Position numbers and translations under genes: made by a program. Below the pieces are notes generated by a model. That model saw only the letters and a program-made list of their open reading frames with translations, was not told the DNA's origin and did not search any database. 64,000 bases of DNA from NCBI GenBank assembly GCA_012932865.1, contig SAXG01000019.1:558001-622000 (forward strand), given 5' to 3'. Below, piece after piece: positions 29,341 to 41,998 of this stretch (the first letter of the stretch is position 1; the number at the start of each line of letters is the position of its first letter). Source of the stretch: Amylostereum areolatum (lineage: Eukaryota; Basidiomycota; Agaricomycetes; Russulales; Stereaceae).

Positions 29341-31010
29341 GTCATAGTCCCAAGTGGCTTGTTTCACGATCGTCGCGAGCACTAACTAACAAGCGTTCAA
29401 GATCTTTGTTGATGCGCTTTCTTTCGTTCCTTCGTATCCAACCACGGCAGTGATGTCGTTGAACGAACGGCTCCGTCAGCCAACAACCGGATGGCTCTTG
29501 CACCGCTTTTTTATGATGACGGGTTTGAACACGTTCACTAGTTCCCGTTGTATTCCCGCATCCAAACGCAAAATCACTGTTTTCCTCCCCCGAAATTTCG
29601 TTTGAGCCTGCACCGCTGACAACAGTCTGATTCCCGATACCCGTGGCGGCCACCATGGTTCAGAGCCTCACTGTTGAGGGGGTTTAACTCTTGCCGGGCA
29701 GATGGATATTGCTGGCTTTTCCCGGTTCATTCTCCGGGAGACTAGTTTCCAGACTCACCACGAGGACCGGACCCCAGGAAATCGACTGTCGTTCGCGATG
29801 TTTTCAATGAAAGAAACCGGCATGACGTTCAGAGCACCGTGCGCCTCAAGCATAGTGCGTCAATGTGCGGCGAGTGCCTCGAACTACAATCAGCATTATC
29901 TAGTCAAGAAAAGATCGGACAGTATTTCAGCTCGCGTTCCCTTGTTCGGTGGGCGGTCTTGAACTCAAGTGCCAGTGTATCCTTGTCGAATCTCGCTGTC
30001 GACCTTCACGTCCAAAGCCTTTTTTGGTGTCCAGACCCGCATACGGCTGATCGTTGTGACATGATAGGGTAAAGCGAATGTATGCTCCACCGTGCCGACG
30101 GCAGTACCACCCTTAAGCCAAGAAGGCTTAAACGAGGCAGAACGCCTTCATTCTCTGGCTGCCAGTCTCCACTTGGTGCACATAACCGCTGAATTCTTGG
30201 CCGATGTGAAGGGGATTAGCGGTCCCCTGAGAACCGTAAATATGTCAGATTCCGAGTGATTCAACTCTACAATGTCTACTTCACCTGTGCAATGTTGTGC
30301 GTCCTATCTGATAATGCTCGCACGCCATTGGCTTGTCTTTCTCTCTGCAAGAGCATCATGCCCCAGAGGATCCGTTGCCAGAGCAGTAATGAGCGAGTTG
30401 AACAATTTCCGTCAACCAGCGGTCCACGTTTCATGCCGTTGGGAAACTCATCTGTCCGTCAGTGCGGCGCACACATGTATTAGAAGCTCAACTCCACTTA
30501 TCATTGCTAACTTTCTTGCTCATGTTGACATGGTCCATTAGGTGCACTTGGCTTCTTCGAACGCAAGTTCGCCGCCGAGGAATTTCGATAGCGCGATTGT
30601 GGAAGATAACCTGTCGATAAACGCAGCCTGAGGCAAGACAGACTCGACGTGAAACACAGCTTGCGCACCTCGTTCACCGTTCATATTGCTCTGCTTTCCA
30701 CTCCCAGTTTGGAAGACGACCAAAGGAAAATGTCGATAAGGTTTGCCAGAAGATGACCTTACAGACATGAGGTGCAGTCGGGAATGCGCATCGTAGACAG
30801 CATGGCACCTCGTCGGCGGTCTGCTGAATTAGCCTGGCCGATTTGGTTGTCCATACCAGATCCGACAACTTCACCAGTGATGCGGGCCCCCCCCCCTTTT
30901 TTCAAAAACTCCGTAATGCCTGATGAGGGGTGGCGGAGACGCTCTGTATGTCCCCACCTAGTCGAATTTTGGAGAGGAACTGGTCGGGATTACGTATAAA
31001 TTTTAGGTGA
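29341..31010 (-). pseudogene. Decayed class II fumarase (fumarate hydratase)
   Basis: Read on the minus strand, successive pieces match class II fumarase in order: RHYGVFEK and LIQQTADEV near 30970-30820; HFPLVVFQTGSGKQSNMN (substrate loop region) near 30740-30690; FHNRAIEI and LGGELAFEE near 30605-30560; DHVNMSKK near 30530; IGQEFSGYVHQVE near 30210; GGTAVGT near 30120; FEALAAH, ENIAND and LPENEPG between 29890 and 29730; a PGKS-like remnant of the SS loop; MVAATGIGNQTVVS at 29656; and KRINKDLERLL near 29410. Pieces lie in different frames with many stops, so this is a long-dead gene. The real cytosolic/mitochondrial fumarase must be elsewhere in the genome. A C9T6 run interrupts it near 30890. 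Confidence 0.75.
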
Positions 31011-34000
31011 GTCTGGATAGACGTTGTTTACGCAAAACCGCTGAGTCCTTGAGCGCCCCAATCCCTCCCGAAGGAACCTGAAGTCACCGAAAGTATCCTT
31101 CTCGGTACGAACATGTATTAGAACTGCAACGGCGTCTCCGGTCAGTCCTTGCGGAGGGTGTGAGGGTACGAGAGAGCCACCATAGGCACGGGCAGGCTCA
31201 CGGGAGAATGTCCCTACGAGAGAAAGTGTGGTTGCGTGCCAGAGACCGAGGCTGTGTCGGAGTAGGGAAGGGGCGGCAAGGGGGACCCGATGAGTACAGT
31301 CACAGGGAGACGAACGCTGTCAGCTAGGTTTTTTCGTCTTCCGGATCCAGGACGATACAACTCACGCACCGGGATTCTAAGTGGTGACATAGTGTCAGAG
31401 GCGGATAGATAGGCGAGAAAGAATAAGTCTTAGTAGGTTGTAGCGATGAGTGGGGGCGAAATACAAGGTGGCGGTGGCTACGGAAGTTCTCGGAAATGGC
31501 CTCTGAGAGCTCTGCGGACCCTTGGCGCCGCTCCCCCTCCAAATCGCTCCCCGATGGTCAACACATCCACTCTTCAATAGCATCGATTCCGACGGACGGC
31601 TACGCCCATTGTGTTGAAATACATCGGACCATGGCGACAGTCGGCGGCTGCACCCATAGCCCGGATCGCTTCCGACGGAAAGCGGAGCAGCCGGGTTACC
31701 ACAGGCAACATGTGCTTGCGCCTGCCTAAGACCCTCCGCGCGCACTCTACCCCGCGCCCTTCCGATCTGCTCTTCACTTCCAACTCCCGTCTCCTCTCCT
31801 CCTGGCGGCTTCTTTACTATTACCTTACTATGTCGAAACCGGTCGCATCCCAAGTTATCCTTCACCCTACCGCTGGCTGACTCCCTTAAGGTTCTCGGTC
31901 ACCCCCTAGGACTAGACAAGGTGACATCCCCGCATCTCCTTTGTCCCATATCCTAACCGGCCACATGCTTAACCGCGCAGTCCAATACTTTCTCTCGATT
32001 CTTCGCCTGGTATTTGCTCGCTCCGAGTACAAGCGCGAGGCGGCCGCGATGGAAACGCAACCAAAGGTCATCTGCTCGCCAGGAAATGTCGTGCCCCGGA
32101 ATGGCTGATTTAGTGCGCTTCGAACCATCGATCGACATTCCCCAGTGCTCGCGGCTCGGGAAACCCCTGGAGCATCTCAACTGCTCTCGTGCTGCGCAAC
32201 CACTGGCGATCTCAAAGAGCAAGTGACGACCATAGGCCGGCACCTAGGATATTTTGCTACTTGCCATACACTCGAATCGTTGGGTGCGCTGGTCACTTCC
32301 GCCTTCTGTCTGTCTTTTGTTCTCACCCAGAATATCGACAGGCGAACAGCGTCCCTTTCTGACAGTGAAGCCTTAGACGGCACAGAAGTCACCAAACCGC
32401 CAGTCGGTTTCTGGTTTCGCTGGATGTGTTTCATCATCGCCCCCTCCTATTCAAGGTTCGAGTGTGCCTCCACTGCCATCCAGTCCTATATGGTTGACAT
32501 CGATCGCTAGACTGGACGGCTGAACCTCTGGAAGCAAAACATCTTCCGCCAACTCAGGAGAAGGACATTGGTGGTGACCATTGCCGCGCCGCACCGTCTT
32601 CAAGCGTGGGTAGACGTACGTTCTCCTCGATACGTGTTCCCCGCGGTTTAGACAAAAATCCACAGCATCCGTGCATCCACTCGTCAGCAATCATTACTTG
32701 ACATGTCTGGATCTTTGGTTCCCCGCTACCAACATTGGACTTGTCAACTTCACGACGGCGTCCTCGGTAATCTCGGGTCGTCCCTTCGGAAGCGTTCTTG
32801 AACACCACTAATCTGAGACGTGCTTTAAGGCTGGCTCACGGGAGGTCTGCGTTGGGCGTTCCAAGCCAGTGGTTTCCATACAGGGAGAAATGAGGCTGGT
32901 TTTGCGCCGTACGTTAGTTACAACGTCTGTCGTCAGTGTGGAATATAATTTATCATACCTTTACGACATGTGTTCGCCACATCCTTCGGACTCGAGGCTC
33001 ACGCCGTTATGAGAGTCCGTGCTCCATTTCTGTTGGTTTCGGATGTGTATATACTCCTGCACGAACCATACTGCATGCTTTCCGGGCGAGTGCTTGGCAG
33101 AGGGACATAGTAACAGCCGAGCCTTAAGGGAGAGGTGTGGACGAATCGACTCACTATTGTACCTACAGTCCTTCCCATCCCTATACTTCCTCTGCACTTC
33201 CACCAACGCAACAGATACGGTACGGCAGTAGCACATTCCGCAAATGGCTGAAACGCGAAGAGGCAAGGTTGAATCGGCAGGGTAGGTGGTGCGATACGTG
33301 CCTTTGACAATAGAGTCACATTGCTTAGCGCGTTCGCTTTGGTTTGGTTTTGAAGAGAGTTTCCCCTCGTCGTCGGGTCAAGCGCTCATAGGAGAGGGAA
33401 ACCAGGTGACAGTGGACATGAATGTGTGACCAGACCATAGCCCGCTCCGTTCCGAACGTCGTGAGCGATGCCGAGTCTAGGTGGCCGACATACGTTTGGT
33501 CACCCCCCTCAAGTTTCAACATTCAACGTTTTTTTTTCAAACCAACCATCCCTTCGTCGAGCTTTGTCGACTTCATCTCCCAACCCCGCAGTTGTATATC
33601 TCTTCCCAGTTTCGAATCATGTCTATAATCGTGCTGCTCAATGCTCCCCGTATCTCTCTGCTCTGTCGTCACACGTACGATAGCCTGGCCACACCGTCAC
33701 TCACGGCACCATCCTCACATCCTCGTCCACAGTCGTCGCTCACACTAGTGGACGGCCCCTCACTGGAACGAGTTTATTGCGGGAGGCGTTCCCGACAGAG
33801 TGTTTCTCGAAACACAAAACGTATGTTTCACAAGTGAAATGTACAAAGCATCTCACGGTGTCCGGTGCGCAGTCCCTCGCCTTCCCTCATTCCTCAGACC
33901 CTCTATACCATCTGGCACCCCTTCGTTCACAGTACAGAATGACCTCAGGTCTTGGACTACACACCGTATGCGAAGAGCCTCGCTGTCCCGAATATCGGAG

Positions 34001-34336
34001 ATTGCTGTGGAGGCCAAAGAGGGTGCGACACCCATGAAGGAAAGCGAGCAGCGACGGGCACAATTATGGTGGTCGCGTTTCTTCTTCTGCCTCTCCATTT
34101 CCATGACGCTTATACCTTTGCAATATCAATGCTCATGGGGGATCAATGCACAACGCGCGTTGTCGCTTCTGCTCAGTCCAGACTCGAAACACCGCCGCCG
34201 TTGGACCCTGCATGAACCCGATAATACCGCAGGAGCTATTAGTCCGATGGGCTTGGGCTAATAGTCTTAACCCAGTGTGGAACCGTGACGTCATGTACAA
34301 GTCAGGCAAACGAACGTTAACACGGAGCTCCGTGAC
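31011..34336. other. Long region with no recognisable gene
   Basis: Six-frame reading gives scattered open frames up to about 156 codons (31395-31865 on the minus strand) and 153 codons (33800-34261, plus), none with known motifs or convincing exon structure. The last 200 bases before 34337 end in CTCCGTGACA, which resembles the minus-strand start of gypsy LTRs in this window, so part of 33900-34337 may be a degenerate LTR. Otherwise I see nothing definite. Confidence 0.3.
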
Positions 34337-34337
34337 A

Positions 34338-36234
34338 GATCTACCCTCCGGTGCTCTAACACTCTCTCGCCTGGACATCCTGCAAGGGTGGATGCGAGAA
34401 AATCGTCAAAGGAATGCCGAGGAACGCACAGGGCGGGGCGCATTTGGATGGCGCTTGTGGAAGGCATCAATCATGTTGATAACCTTTGAGAGTGACGAAT
34501 GCGGGAGCCAGGTGTTTTCAGAGTCGGGATAGCCGGTCCACTTGACGAGGGTATTGTATGCCTTTCTGTTGCGGGTCGCTTTGAGTCGATGATGTCTTCC
34601 ACATTGTATTCTTCTTTGTCATCAATGAGTCAGGCGGTGGTTGTTCATAGTTTGGACCAGTGCCTTGTCTCCTTGTATGCGGTGAGCAACGAGGCATGGA
34701 AGACTGGATGTATTCGCCACGTCTTCGGCAGCTTCAAGCGGTAGTTGACTGGGCTGATGACGTCAATGATCTCGAAGTCCAAATTGTTTGGGCGAGCTTA
34801 GCTTTCGGTCTCATCGTCTTCAGATTCTTGCCTTCTAGCCATACTTTGTTCTCCGACGGCAAACTGTGTTGATTTGCTGACCCGGGTCGCCATTGGTATG
34901 CTTCATCAAGTCCGATGCGAGGGCGAGGCTGGTCTTGATCTCCTTGTTGAAAACACAGAGGGACCTTCAGTCATAAAGTGAACACAAAGTGACTGGCCGG
35001 GGATTGAACCCAGGACCTCCCATATTCTAGAAGGGTGCTCTAACCAACTGAGCTACCTGTCCGATAGTGGGGAACAGTTGGTAGTTGATATATAGGAATA
35101 TCACTGAGCTCTGATTGTGTGTAACAGGCCAGGGCTTAGCCTTATTTCAACACTCCTGTCGGACTTCTTCAAGTTGACGTAGGCGTTCTTCAACTGTAGG
35201 GACCTTTGAGGAGGGTTTACGGATGGGTACATCTTGGGGAGGAAACCGTAGAGGACTTCAAAGGAGCTTTTCCAGTAGCTGCATGGGTGTAAGAGTTGTG
35301 AGAAAACTCGAAGAAGGGCAACCACTTAACCCAGTCCATCTTGTCGGTAGTTGCAGAATACTCCAGGAACTGTTCGAGGTTCTGGTTTTCACGTTCATCT
35401 GGCCATCTGTCTGGGGGTGATACGCCGTGCTGAGAGCGACTTGATCCCGAGCTTCTCATGAGATGTACGCATCAACCCTGTCCAGCAAATTGGGGTCCAC
35501 GATCCGAGATGATCTTGTCTGCTAGACCATAGTGTCGATATACCTTGTCGAAGAGGATGTTAGCCGTGCCATTCTGGTGATCTTGTCGTGCATGGGGTGG
35601 TAACCACCATCTTGGTGAGGCGATCAACTACGACATTGACGGTGTTATAGCCTTTGCAGTCAGGGAGTTCGACAATGAAGTCGGGTGGAGATGACGCAAA
35701 TGGTTCGATCAGGTACTTGTTCGGGATCATGTCGATGTGGGGTCGGCTGCTCTGTGTCTTGATTGACTGACAGGTTGCACATCCTGCTACGAAGTCGCGG
35801 ACAAAGACAATTCTTGAAGTGACCAGGGTGTCCAGCCAGGGGCAATTCATGGTACATTGTGACAATGTCGCGTCGCAACTCGTCATCTGCGGGGACGTAT
35901 ACCGAACAGGACCAGGCCTCTTCGTAGTTCCATTCCTGGAGGTTCTTGACGAGCGTACATAGTCCGTTTCGTAAGTGGCGTCCAGAGCTTGAACACCTTG
36001 ATGTCCTTGTTTTGCAGTCCGGATACATCGTCGGAGTTCAACATCGCCGAGGGAGGTTAACTGCTCCTGGCCTCGTTGCGTTATCTGGAAGTATTTGGGG
36101 TCGAGCAGGACACGCTCCTTGTTTTCATTTTCAATCACGCCTTGTGTGACAGGTCGTCGAGACATTGGAGTCCGGGGATGGGATATTCCTGGTTTGTGAA
36201 TAAGCGAGAAGTAAATCATGAGGAAAGAGCCCAA
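34338..36234 (-). pseudogene. Gypsy family A-like pol fragment (integrase and chromodomain)
   Basis: This is minus-strand sequence collinear with family A: integrase HHCC region, [43 protein letters not shown] region, YGFLPKMYPSV, then (past a TRIM solo LTR) the chromodomain and its C-terminus. Many stops and frameshifts. The upstream part of the same element continues beyond a DNA transposon at 41585-41998. It has the same TRIM solo LTR at the same site as the family A copy at 50800, so the two share an ancestor that already carried it. Confidence 0.88.
34945..35152 (-). mobile_element. Solo LTR of the tRNA-bearing TRIM, TSD CTCCT
   Basis: The 208-bp segment has TGTTGAAA..TTTCAACA ends and a perfect duplication CTCCT (34940-34944 and 35153-35157). 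It contains a tRNA-like segment on the minus strand (about 34990-35062) with A box and B box. One base shorter than the copies at 59962 and 60256. Confidence 0.93.
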
Positions 36235-36455
36235 GGGGCCTGCTCAATTCTAACCACCCAGTGTTACACCAGTGTCTCCCCGCCCAGTTCTCCCTCGGGG
36301 TGGCGGGCCCTGTGATACCGAGAGGTCGAGGTGTGCGTGTGAGAAACAAGTAAACTACCATATTAAACCTAGATTAGGTTTAATACAAACGTTTCCGCTC
36401 GAATGATCACGTAGACCATACCGAGGAAGACGCGTCGCCGCGCGAGCCTTCGAGA
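36235..36455 (+). repeat. Left long TIR of the Harbinger-like element
   Basis: It is inverted relative to 41370-41584 with a few small indels. A short internal palindrome, TTAAACCTAGATTAGGTTTAA, sits at about 36362-36382. Confidence 0.85.
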
Positions 36456-38101
36456 GACCGACACCGTCGTTGACCGACCCCACACTCGTTTCTCCTCTGT
36501 CCAATCTCTTTATTCTTAATGGACGACGGTCCAAATAACCATTAGGACTGTGATTAGTGATGTTTTAATACCACATTAGTCGAATTAAACCACTAAACTC
36601 ACAGTTTCTAGCTTTGGGCACCCATGGGATCAGTGGCTGTTGCCAGAACAGAGGCAAACAACAAACCGAGTACGATGGGACGATCGGCAACCGGGGAATG
36701 CTGGCCAGTATGGACTCTGGAGAGATTTGAGCGGGAACTTGTGGGCTGGATCAAGGAACAGTTTGGATCCAAACATGGTGTTGTATGTACTCTCTTCCGT
36801 TTACAATATATGCTAACACTTCGAGCAGTTTCAATGAAGGCCAATTTGACGCTCCGCGCACGCACGACCACCCTCTCCCCCTCCTCTTCCTGAAGATGCA
36901 CACCCATTCTGGGTGCTGGCTCTCTCGGCCCTCACGACCTCGGCTCCGACGGCCAGGACCGGCGCTGCCAGACTGCTCACGGCCCCCACAACTGCCACCA
37001 CAGCTACCCCAACCACCGCGACTACCACCACCCGCTATGCAATGACGCGCGGCTCGACATGACACACACAAGCCTTCCCGCACGCCCTGCGCTCCCAGTG
37101 TCCCACATTCCGGCACCCACTCGTCACACACCGGATCGCACAAGAAACGGGTGCGAATGGACGAATCGGACGACGAAAAAGAAGATGAGAGCCACGCAAT
37201 ACCCCCACAGTCAGCAAAAAGCCACCGGAAGGAGAACACGCACCAACGTACCAGCCCGCCCATGCCGTCGACAAGCCGACATCAGCTCGCAAGAGGGTGA
37301 AGGCAACAAAGGTGGAGCCCGAGGATGGTGGACGACCTGTCTTCACCGGTGGCAGTCGCAAGCGCTGTGGTGGACTCAAAGAAGTTTCGGCGCTCCTTCG
37401 GGTGGTCCTTGGCCCCGATGCGGACGATACCTTCGCGCTGGCCAGGCTAACAATTCGAAAGTCTGGCAGAAGGGAAGTTATAAGTCTGTATAAAATGCGA
37501 TGGGCATAGTCTGATGGTTCCGTAGCTTGCCGACCAGCTTTGAAGGGGGCGCGCACTGGCCCTCTCAAGGAACAGTTTTTGCGTCTCCGCGCACTGTATC
37601 CTGCGGTCGAGTGCGTACATCAACTTTACGGGTGGTGAAGGAGATGCAGATATGGAGCCTGACACGTCTAGTGACGAGTACATCAACGCACGCATCAACC
37701 ATGGGCAAGAAGCATAAACAAGAGCTTATCAAGAACCTGACTCGAAGAGTGTGTGTCAGTGGCAGGATCATGGGTGTATGACTTGTTTCATGTGCGGTAA
37801 AGGCTTCAATTTTGCTTCTTATAATATCTGACTTGTATTCATCTCACATTATCAGGTGTCGGAAAAACCCAACAATTCATCGTGAAACGGAGCGACGCTC
37901 TGGTCATATCTCCCTCGTGTCCCTCCCATTACCTGACAGGTGAAGATGAGCTCCGATGCCTGTATCTCGTGGTGTGTCAAGCAAGCGTCGGCTTTAGCAT
38001 CTCTCCCTGCTACTAAGCAAGGTGAGTTCCAGACCATCACATGCTCCTCCTCCACCTCCCCTCGCAGTGCCTCACTGCTGCTGCTCTGACCAACTCCTTC
38101 C
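36456..38101. other. Interior of the Harbinger-like element, unassigned
   Basis: Open frames up to about 177 codons occur on both strands (for example 37035-37568 minus and 37059-37493 plus) and overlap each other. None has a motif I know. A second transposon protein of the Myb type often accompanies Harbinger transposases, but I cannot identify one here. Confidence 0.3.
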
Positions 38102-39573
38102 ATCAGCAATATCACACTTTTTGTTGGGGTGTTGCCGACGGTTTCGGCTCTGTGTTGCCGGTGTTGGGGTGTTGATGGCAGTTGTCAGGCGCCGGCCGAG
38201 TTTGGCAACCCGCAACTCCCCGCAATTCCGGGGCAATTCATTGATCGCACTTCCGGCATCAAATTTTGATCAAAGGGAAAGAGCCGGCCCCTAAACTGCT
38301 TTTGACCGTGAGACTTTCTCCTTCTCATATTTCCCTGCCACGACAGTCTTTCCTTCCTTCCATCTTCAACCACCACCATCCCTTCACCACCGCGTCGCCA
38401 CCATCGTCCCCCTCGCCCACCATCATCCCCCTCGCCACCATCGTCCCCTCGCCACCATCGTCCCCTCCTCCGTCGTCACCATCGTCACCCTTCGCCGCCT
38501 CATCACCGCCCATCGCCCACCTCTCACACCGCCGTCGCCATTGCGTCCACCGCCGCTGTCGCTGCCGCGTCACCGACACTGTCGCCGCCGCGTCACTGCC
38601 GCCGTCGCACCACCTCGCCACCGCCGTTGCCATCTCCTCACAGCTGCCCTCGCCGCCTCGTCACTCCCGCCGATCACCACCTCGTCACTCCCGGCCCTCG
38701 CTGCCCCGTCACTCCCGCTCTCGCCATTCCTCTTCACCGCCCCGTCACGCGCCCGCCTTCGCCCACCATCACCCAGCGCCTTCGCTGCCCCGTCACCGCC
38801 ATCGCCACCTCGTCACAACCGCCGTCGCCATCGCGTCACCGCCGCTGGTCGCTGCCGTGTCACTCCCGCTGTCGCCGCCCGTCACCGCCGCCCTCGTCAT
38901 TGCGTCACTCTCCATACCCTCGCCACCTCGTCACTCCCGCCCTCGCATCTCCTCACAGCCGCCCTCGCCGCCCACGCCTCACAGCCGCCGCCTCGTCATC
39001 ACGTCACTCCCGGCGTCGCCACCTCGTCACTCCCTCTGTCACTCCTGCCGTCACCACCTTGTCACTCCCCCCTCTCGCCGCCCCGTCACCGCCGCTCCGT
39101 CACCGCCGCTACCGTCACTGCCGCTGTCGCACCACCATGGCCAGCCTTGTCACCATGCTGTCGTGTGCCTTGTGTCACCCCCCCGTTGCCGCCTCATCAC
39201 CCTTGTTACAATAGTCTTTTCATCAATCATTATCGTACTTTTCCTTCTCTACTTTTGTGTAGCCCATGTCGTAAGTACTATTGATTAATAATGATATTGA
39301 TTTACCATTAAAATGCTTGGATATGCAATATAAATTAATATATGTATTGAAATGTGTTGTTGTCATGTACTTGAGCCTAAGGTTGTACCCAAATGTATGG
39401 TGAATGGTGAATTGCACTAGTTGGCTCAACTCCATGACAGTTGTCCAACCAGACATGGCCTGGGAGACTGTTGGGGGTGTTTGGGGTGTTTTGTGAGTTT
39501 TTTGTGAGTTTGAGTGTTGGACACTCCGAAACAGGCTCAAACAAGCCCAAACAAAATGTGTTAAATTGCTGAT
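38102..39573. mobile_element. Non-autonomous TIR element with C/T-rich core, copy 2
   Basis: The left end ATCAGCAATATCACACTTTTTGTTGGGG and the right end AATGTGTTAAATTGCTGAT match the ends of the element at 5249-6740. The core at 38266-39200 is again a long CGTC/CACC-rich pyrimidine tract. No clear target duplication remains. It is nested in the Harbinger-like element. Confidence 0.55.
38266..39200 (+). repeat. C/T-rich degenerate repeat tract
   Basis: Nearly 1 kb of degenerate CCGTCGCCACCTCGTCACTC-like units. All three plus-strand frames stay open for 190-340 codons because the units contain no stop, so the open frames are not evidence of a gene. Confidence 0.75.
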
Positions 39574-40029
39574 TCAACGCATTGCGACATATGTGATGCT
39601 CAAAACTCGGCATTAGGCTTGTGCAGAAGGAAGTCACTAGATATTGCGACTCGGATTCTGGAGAACCCCGCACTCATCTGATGATGCGAAGCAGATGGCA
39701 GTTCAATTGATTGACAAGCTCACTAAGGAGCTTTTAGATGCATCTATAAAAACATCCACTCATTTCTGGTACAAGATTTTTATAATCCTCTTTATCTTAT
39801 GATAGTTATCCACTTGCATATCAACCAATTAATAGTGTTATTTGTTTATGCTGGAGGGACAAGATATTAATATATCTCGCGCATCTCCAGACCTGCTGTC
39901 CTGATTTTGTGCTGCTGTTCCATAATCCACTCTTCATCCGCAACATCCCATTCTTCATCCCCATCCATAAACCCATCCTTGCAATCTCGATAGCCTCTTC
40001 AACCTCAGGGTCCCGCCATCATACCAAGG

Positions 40030-40720
40030 GATGTCTTCAGGATGGTCATTATTGTCAATGGAAAAGTTTATGGCATCTGCCATCACAAGGCGCTCAAAGT
40101 CCAGTACGCATCAGCGATCTTTGAAGGGGTGCAGCTGCTTGAGTCCCAGGAAAGCGACCCTTGAGCATCCAAATGCCTGCTCGACGCGTACACGGATAGA
40201 CGATATAAGGCGGTTTAAATGCACGCAATGCGAGCCTTGCATTCAGGTGTTGCTGCTTGACATTTAGGCTCGGTGACATGTCGAAGAACATTATGGGGAT
40301 GAAGGATAGCCTGACAGTCATGATCAATGTTATTCTAAACTATTAGAAACAGAAGGGAAAAACCTTTGTCTGCAAGGACATACTCGCCAGGCTGAAAATG
40401 CTCTTGACGATGTTCCCAGAATATGAGCGTTTCCACAATGTAAACATCGGGAACAGATCCAGGCAAGCCAAGATCAAAATTGATAAAGCGACGAAGGTGG
40501 TCAACGATAGCCTGGATATTAATCTAAACACAGAATAAGGGCGGTTCACACATCAACAACAAGCCTGAACCAAATTACTCACCGCAGGAATTTTTTACGG
40601 CAAAAGAATAGAGACCCCGAACCTCTTGGGGGCTCTGTAAGTTGAATAAGACTTCATCAAGCATACCAATGCAATGGGTAAGCCGTGTCCGTGCATAGAC
40701 CATGCCTTTTCGCGGGAGCG
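40030..40720 (-). pseudogene. Harbinger-type DDE transposase remnant
   Basis: Minus-strand pieces, in order: HGHGLPIALVCLMKSY (about 40680), IVDHLRRFINFDLGLPGSVP (about 40490), EHRQEHFQPGEYVLADKG (around the second catalytic D, about 40380), and RVRVEQAFGC plus FLGLKQL (the RVRVE box with the catalytic E, about 40180). This order and these boxes are those of the DDE_Tnp_4 (PIF/Harbinger) transposases. Stops and a frameshift separate the pieces, so the gene is dead. Confidence 0.7.
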
Positions 40721-41369
40721 ATCACCCCACTGTAACCCCACTCCAAACCAAGCTCATGCAACGTCCCGTGTGACCCTGGAGCATACAGAATTACTGTCCC
40801 AAACCCCATTCCCATCATCTGAGCTGTGAGCAGAGTGTCGGATCCCGCATGCCATATCGTATGAGGAACAGCCTAGCTGATAGCGGACAGGACCGCTGCG
40901 GTTGCGCCCCAGTAGACTGGAAAATGTCATTCTGTCAAGGCGGGAAACAAGGAGCTCGAATGTGGGTCGTCCCATGCTGGACTAAGGATTAGAGCCATCA
41001 AGCCAACTTGATCTATCAACGTACCGAAACATGTGGCGGAACCAGCGGTCAGGATAGGATAGTGCAGTTGTAAAGAACTGTGGACACTTTAAGAAACTGT
41101 GTAGGCCCTCGTTGTGTGTTATCCAATAGTGATGAGAAGGCAAGTAGATGTTGACCAGCAAATAGGAGTATGTCGGTCATAGCTCGGAGTTCATCGGGAG
41201 AGGAGTGATGAATGGTTGATAGTTGGGGATTGTAAGCTGGGGGTAGAAAGAGAGATAGGAAGAAAAGGGCCAGTGCAGCATGTTGAATGACTTCCTGAGC
41301 CTCCTTCTTCGAACGGAATGCATGGCTTGCGGCATGATGGGAAGGAGGAAGCAGAGTGAGAGTGCGAGT

Positions 41370-41584
41370 CACTCGAGAGCGTCGCGAGGCGACGCGCGTC
41401 GTCTCGGATGGTCACGTGATCATTCGAGCGGAAACAGTTTATTAAAACCTAATTAGGTTTAATATGGTATTTACGTTTCTCAAAGGCACAGCCTCGACTC
41501 TCGGATCACAGGCCCGCCACCCGAGGGAGAAATGGGCGGGGAGAAACTGGGTGGTAAAACTGGGTGGTTGAATTGAGCAGCCCC
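41370..41584 (-). repeat. Right long TIR of the Harbinger-like element
   Basis: Inverted partner of 36235-36455. Confidence 0.85.
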
Positions 41585-41998
41585 CAACGTGCCTGTCCCG
41601 GTCTAGCTTCTGTGCCGTCTTGAAGTGCTCAGTTTCTTGTGATCTGTCCAGTTTTCGACGGTGTTGGGGGCCTTTGAGGTAGTGGCGCCAGGCTTCGAGC
41701 ACACGGATGATCGTGAGTAGCTCCTTGTCGTAGATTGTTGTAGATGTGTTCCTCCGGTTCCAATATGGCCTTGGACAGATACGCCATGGATGCCAGTGGA
41801 CGTCATCCACTTTCTGCGAGAATATCCCTCCAGTAGCAAAGTTCAAGGCGTCGACTTCAACGAGGTAAGGCTTCTTTGGTCATGCATGACCAAGACAGGA
41901 GGAAGTAAACAAAGCTTTCAGTGCGTCAAACACAGTTTGGCAGTCCGTCGACCAGTCCCATGTGCAGTCCTTCTCGTCTAGATCAAATAGGGGTCGTG
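41585..41998 (-). pseudogene. Gypsy RT/RNase H fragment
   Basis: Minus-strand RNase H sequence ([32 protein letters not shown]) is the upstream continuation of the fragment at 34338-36234. It ends abruptly at 41998/41999 against a family B LTR lacking its terminal bases. Confidence 0.8.

Larger units (their letters stand above)
36235..41584. mobile_element. Harbinger-like DNA transposon with long TIRs, 5.35 kb
   Basis: Inverted termini of about 215 bp (36235-36455 and 41370-41584) begin GGGGC and share GCTCAATTC, CTCCCCGCCC and CGCTCGAATGATCACGT. It interrupts a gypsy pol: RNase H sequence left of it continues on the right, with CAA (or CCCAA, ambiguous because of a C run) at both borders. 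A degenerate DDE transposase of the Harbinger type lies on the minus strand at about 40030-40720. The interior also holds a nested TIR element (38102-39573) and about 1.3 kb (36600-37900) of sequence in which I recognise nothing. A 3-bp duplication and GGG termini fit PIF/Harbinger. Confidence 0.7.

Noticed and set aside
31395..31865. 156-codon minus-strand protein
   Set aside because: No recognisable motif, no exon context, and overlapping open frames on the other strand; not enough to call a gene.
35101..35459. Separate small genes in the 34.3-36.2 kb region
   Set aside because: They are frameshifted pieces of one gypsy integrase read on the minus strand.
36600..37600. Overlapping ORFs of 144-177 codons inside the Harbinger-like element as transposase
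   Set aside because: I could not find DDE or Myb-like motifs in any frame; the transposase remnant is at 40030-40720.
38266..39288. 340-codon plus-strand ORF (and two more frames of 195-247 codons)
   Set aside because: All three frames are open because the C/T-rich repeat has no stop codons; the products are Ser/Pro/Arg/His low complexity with no domain.
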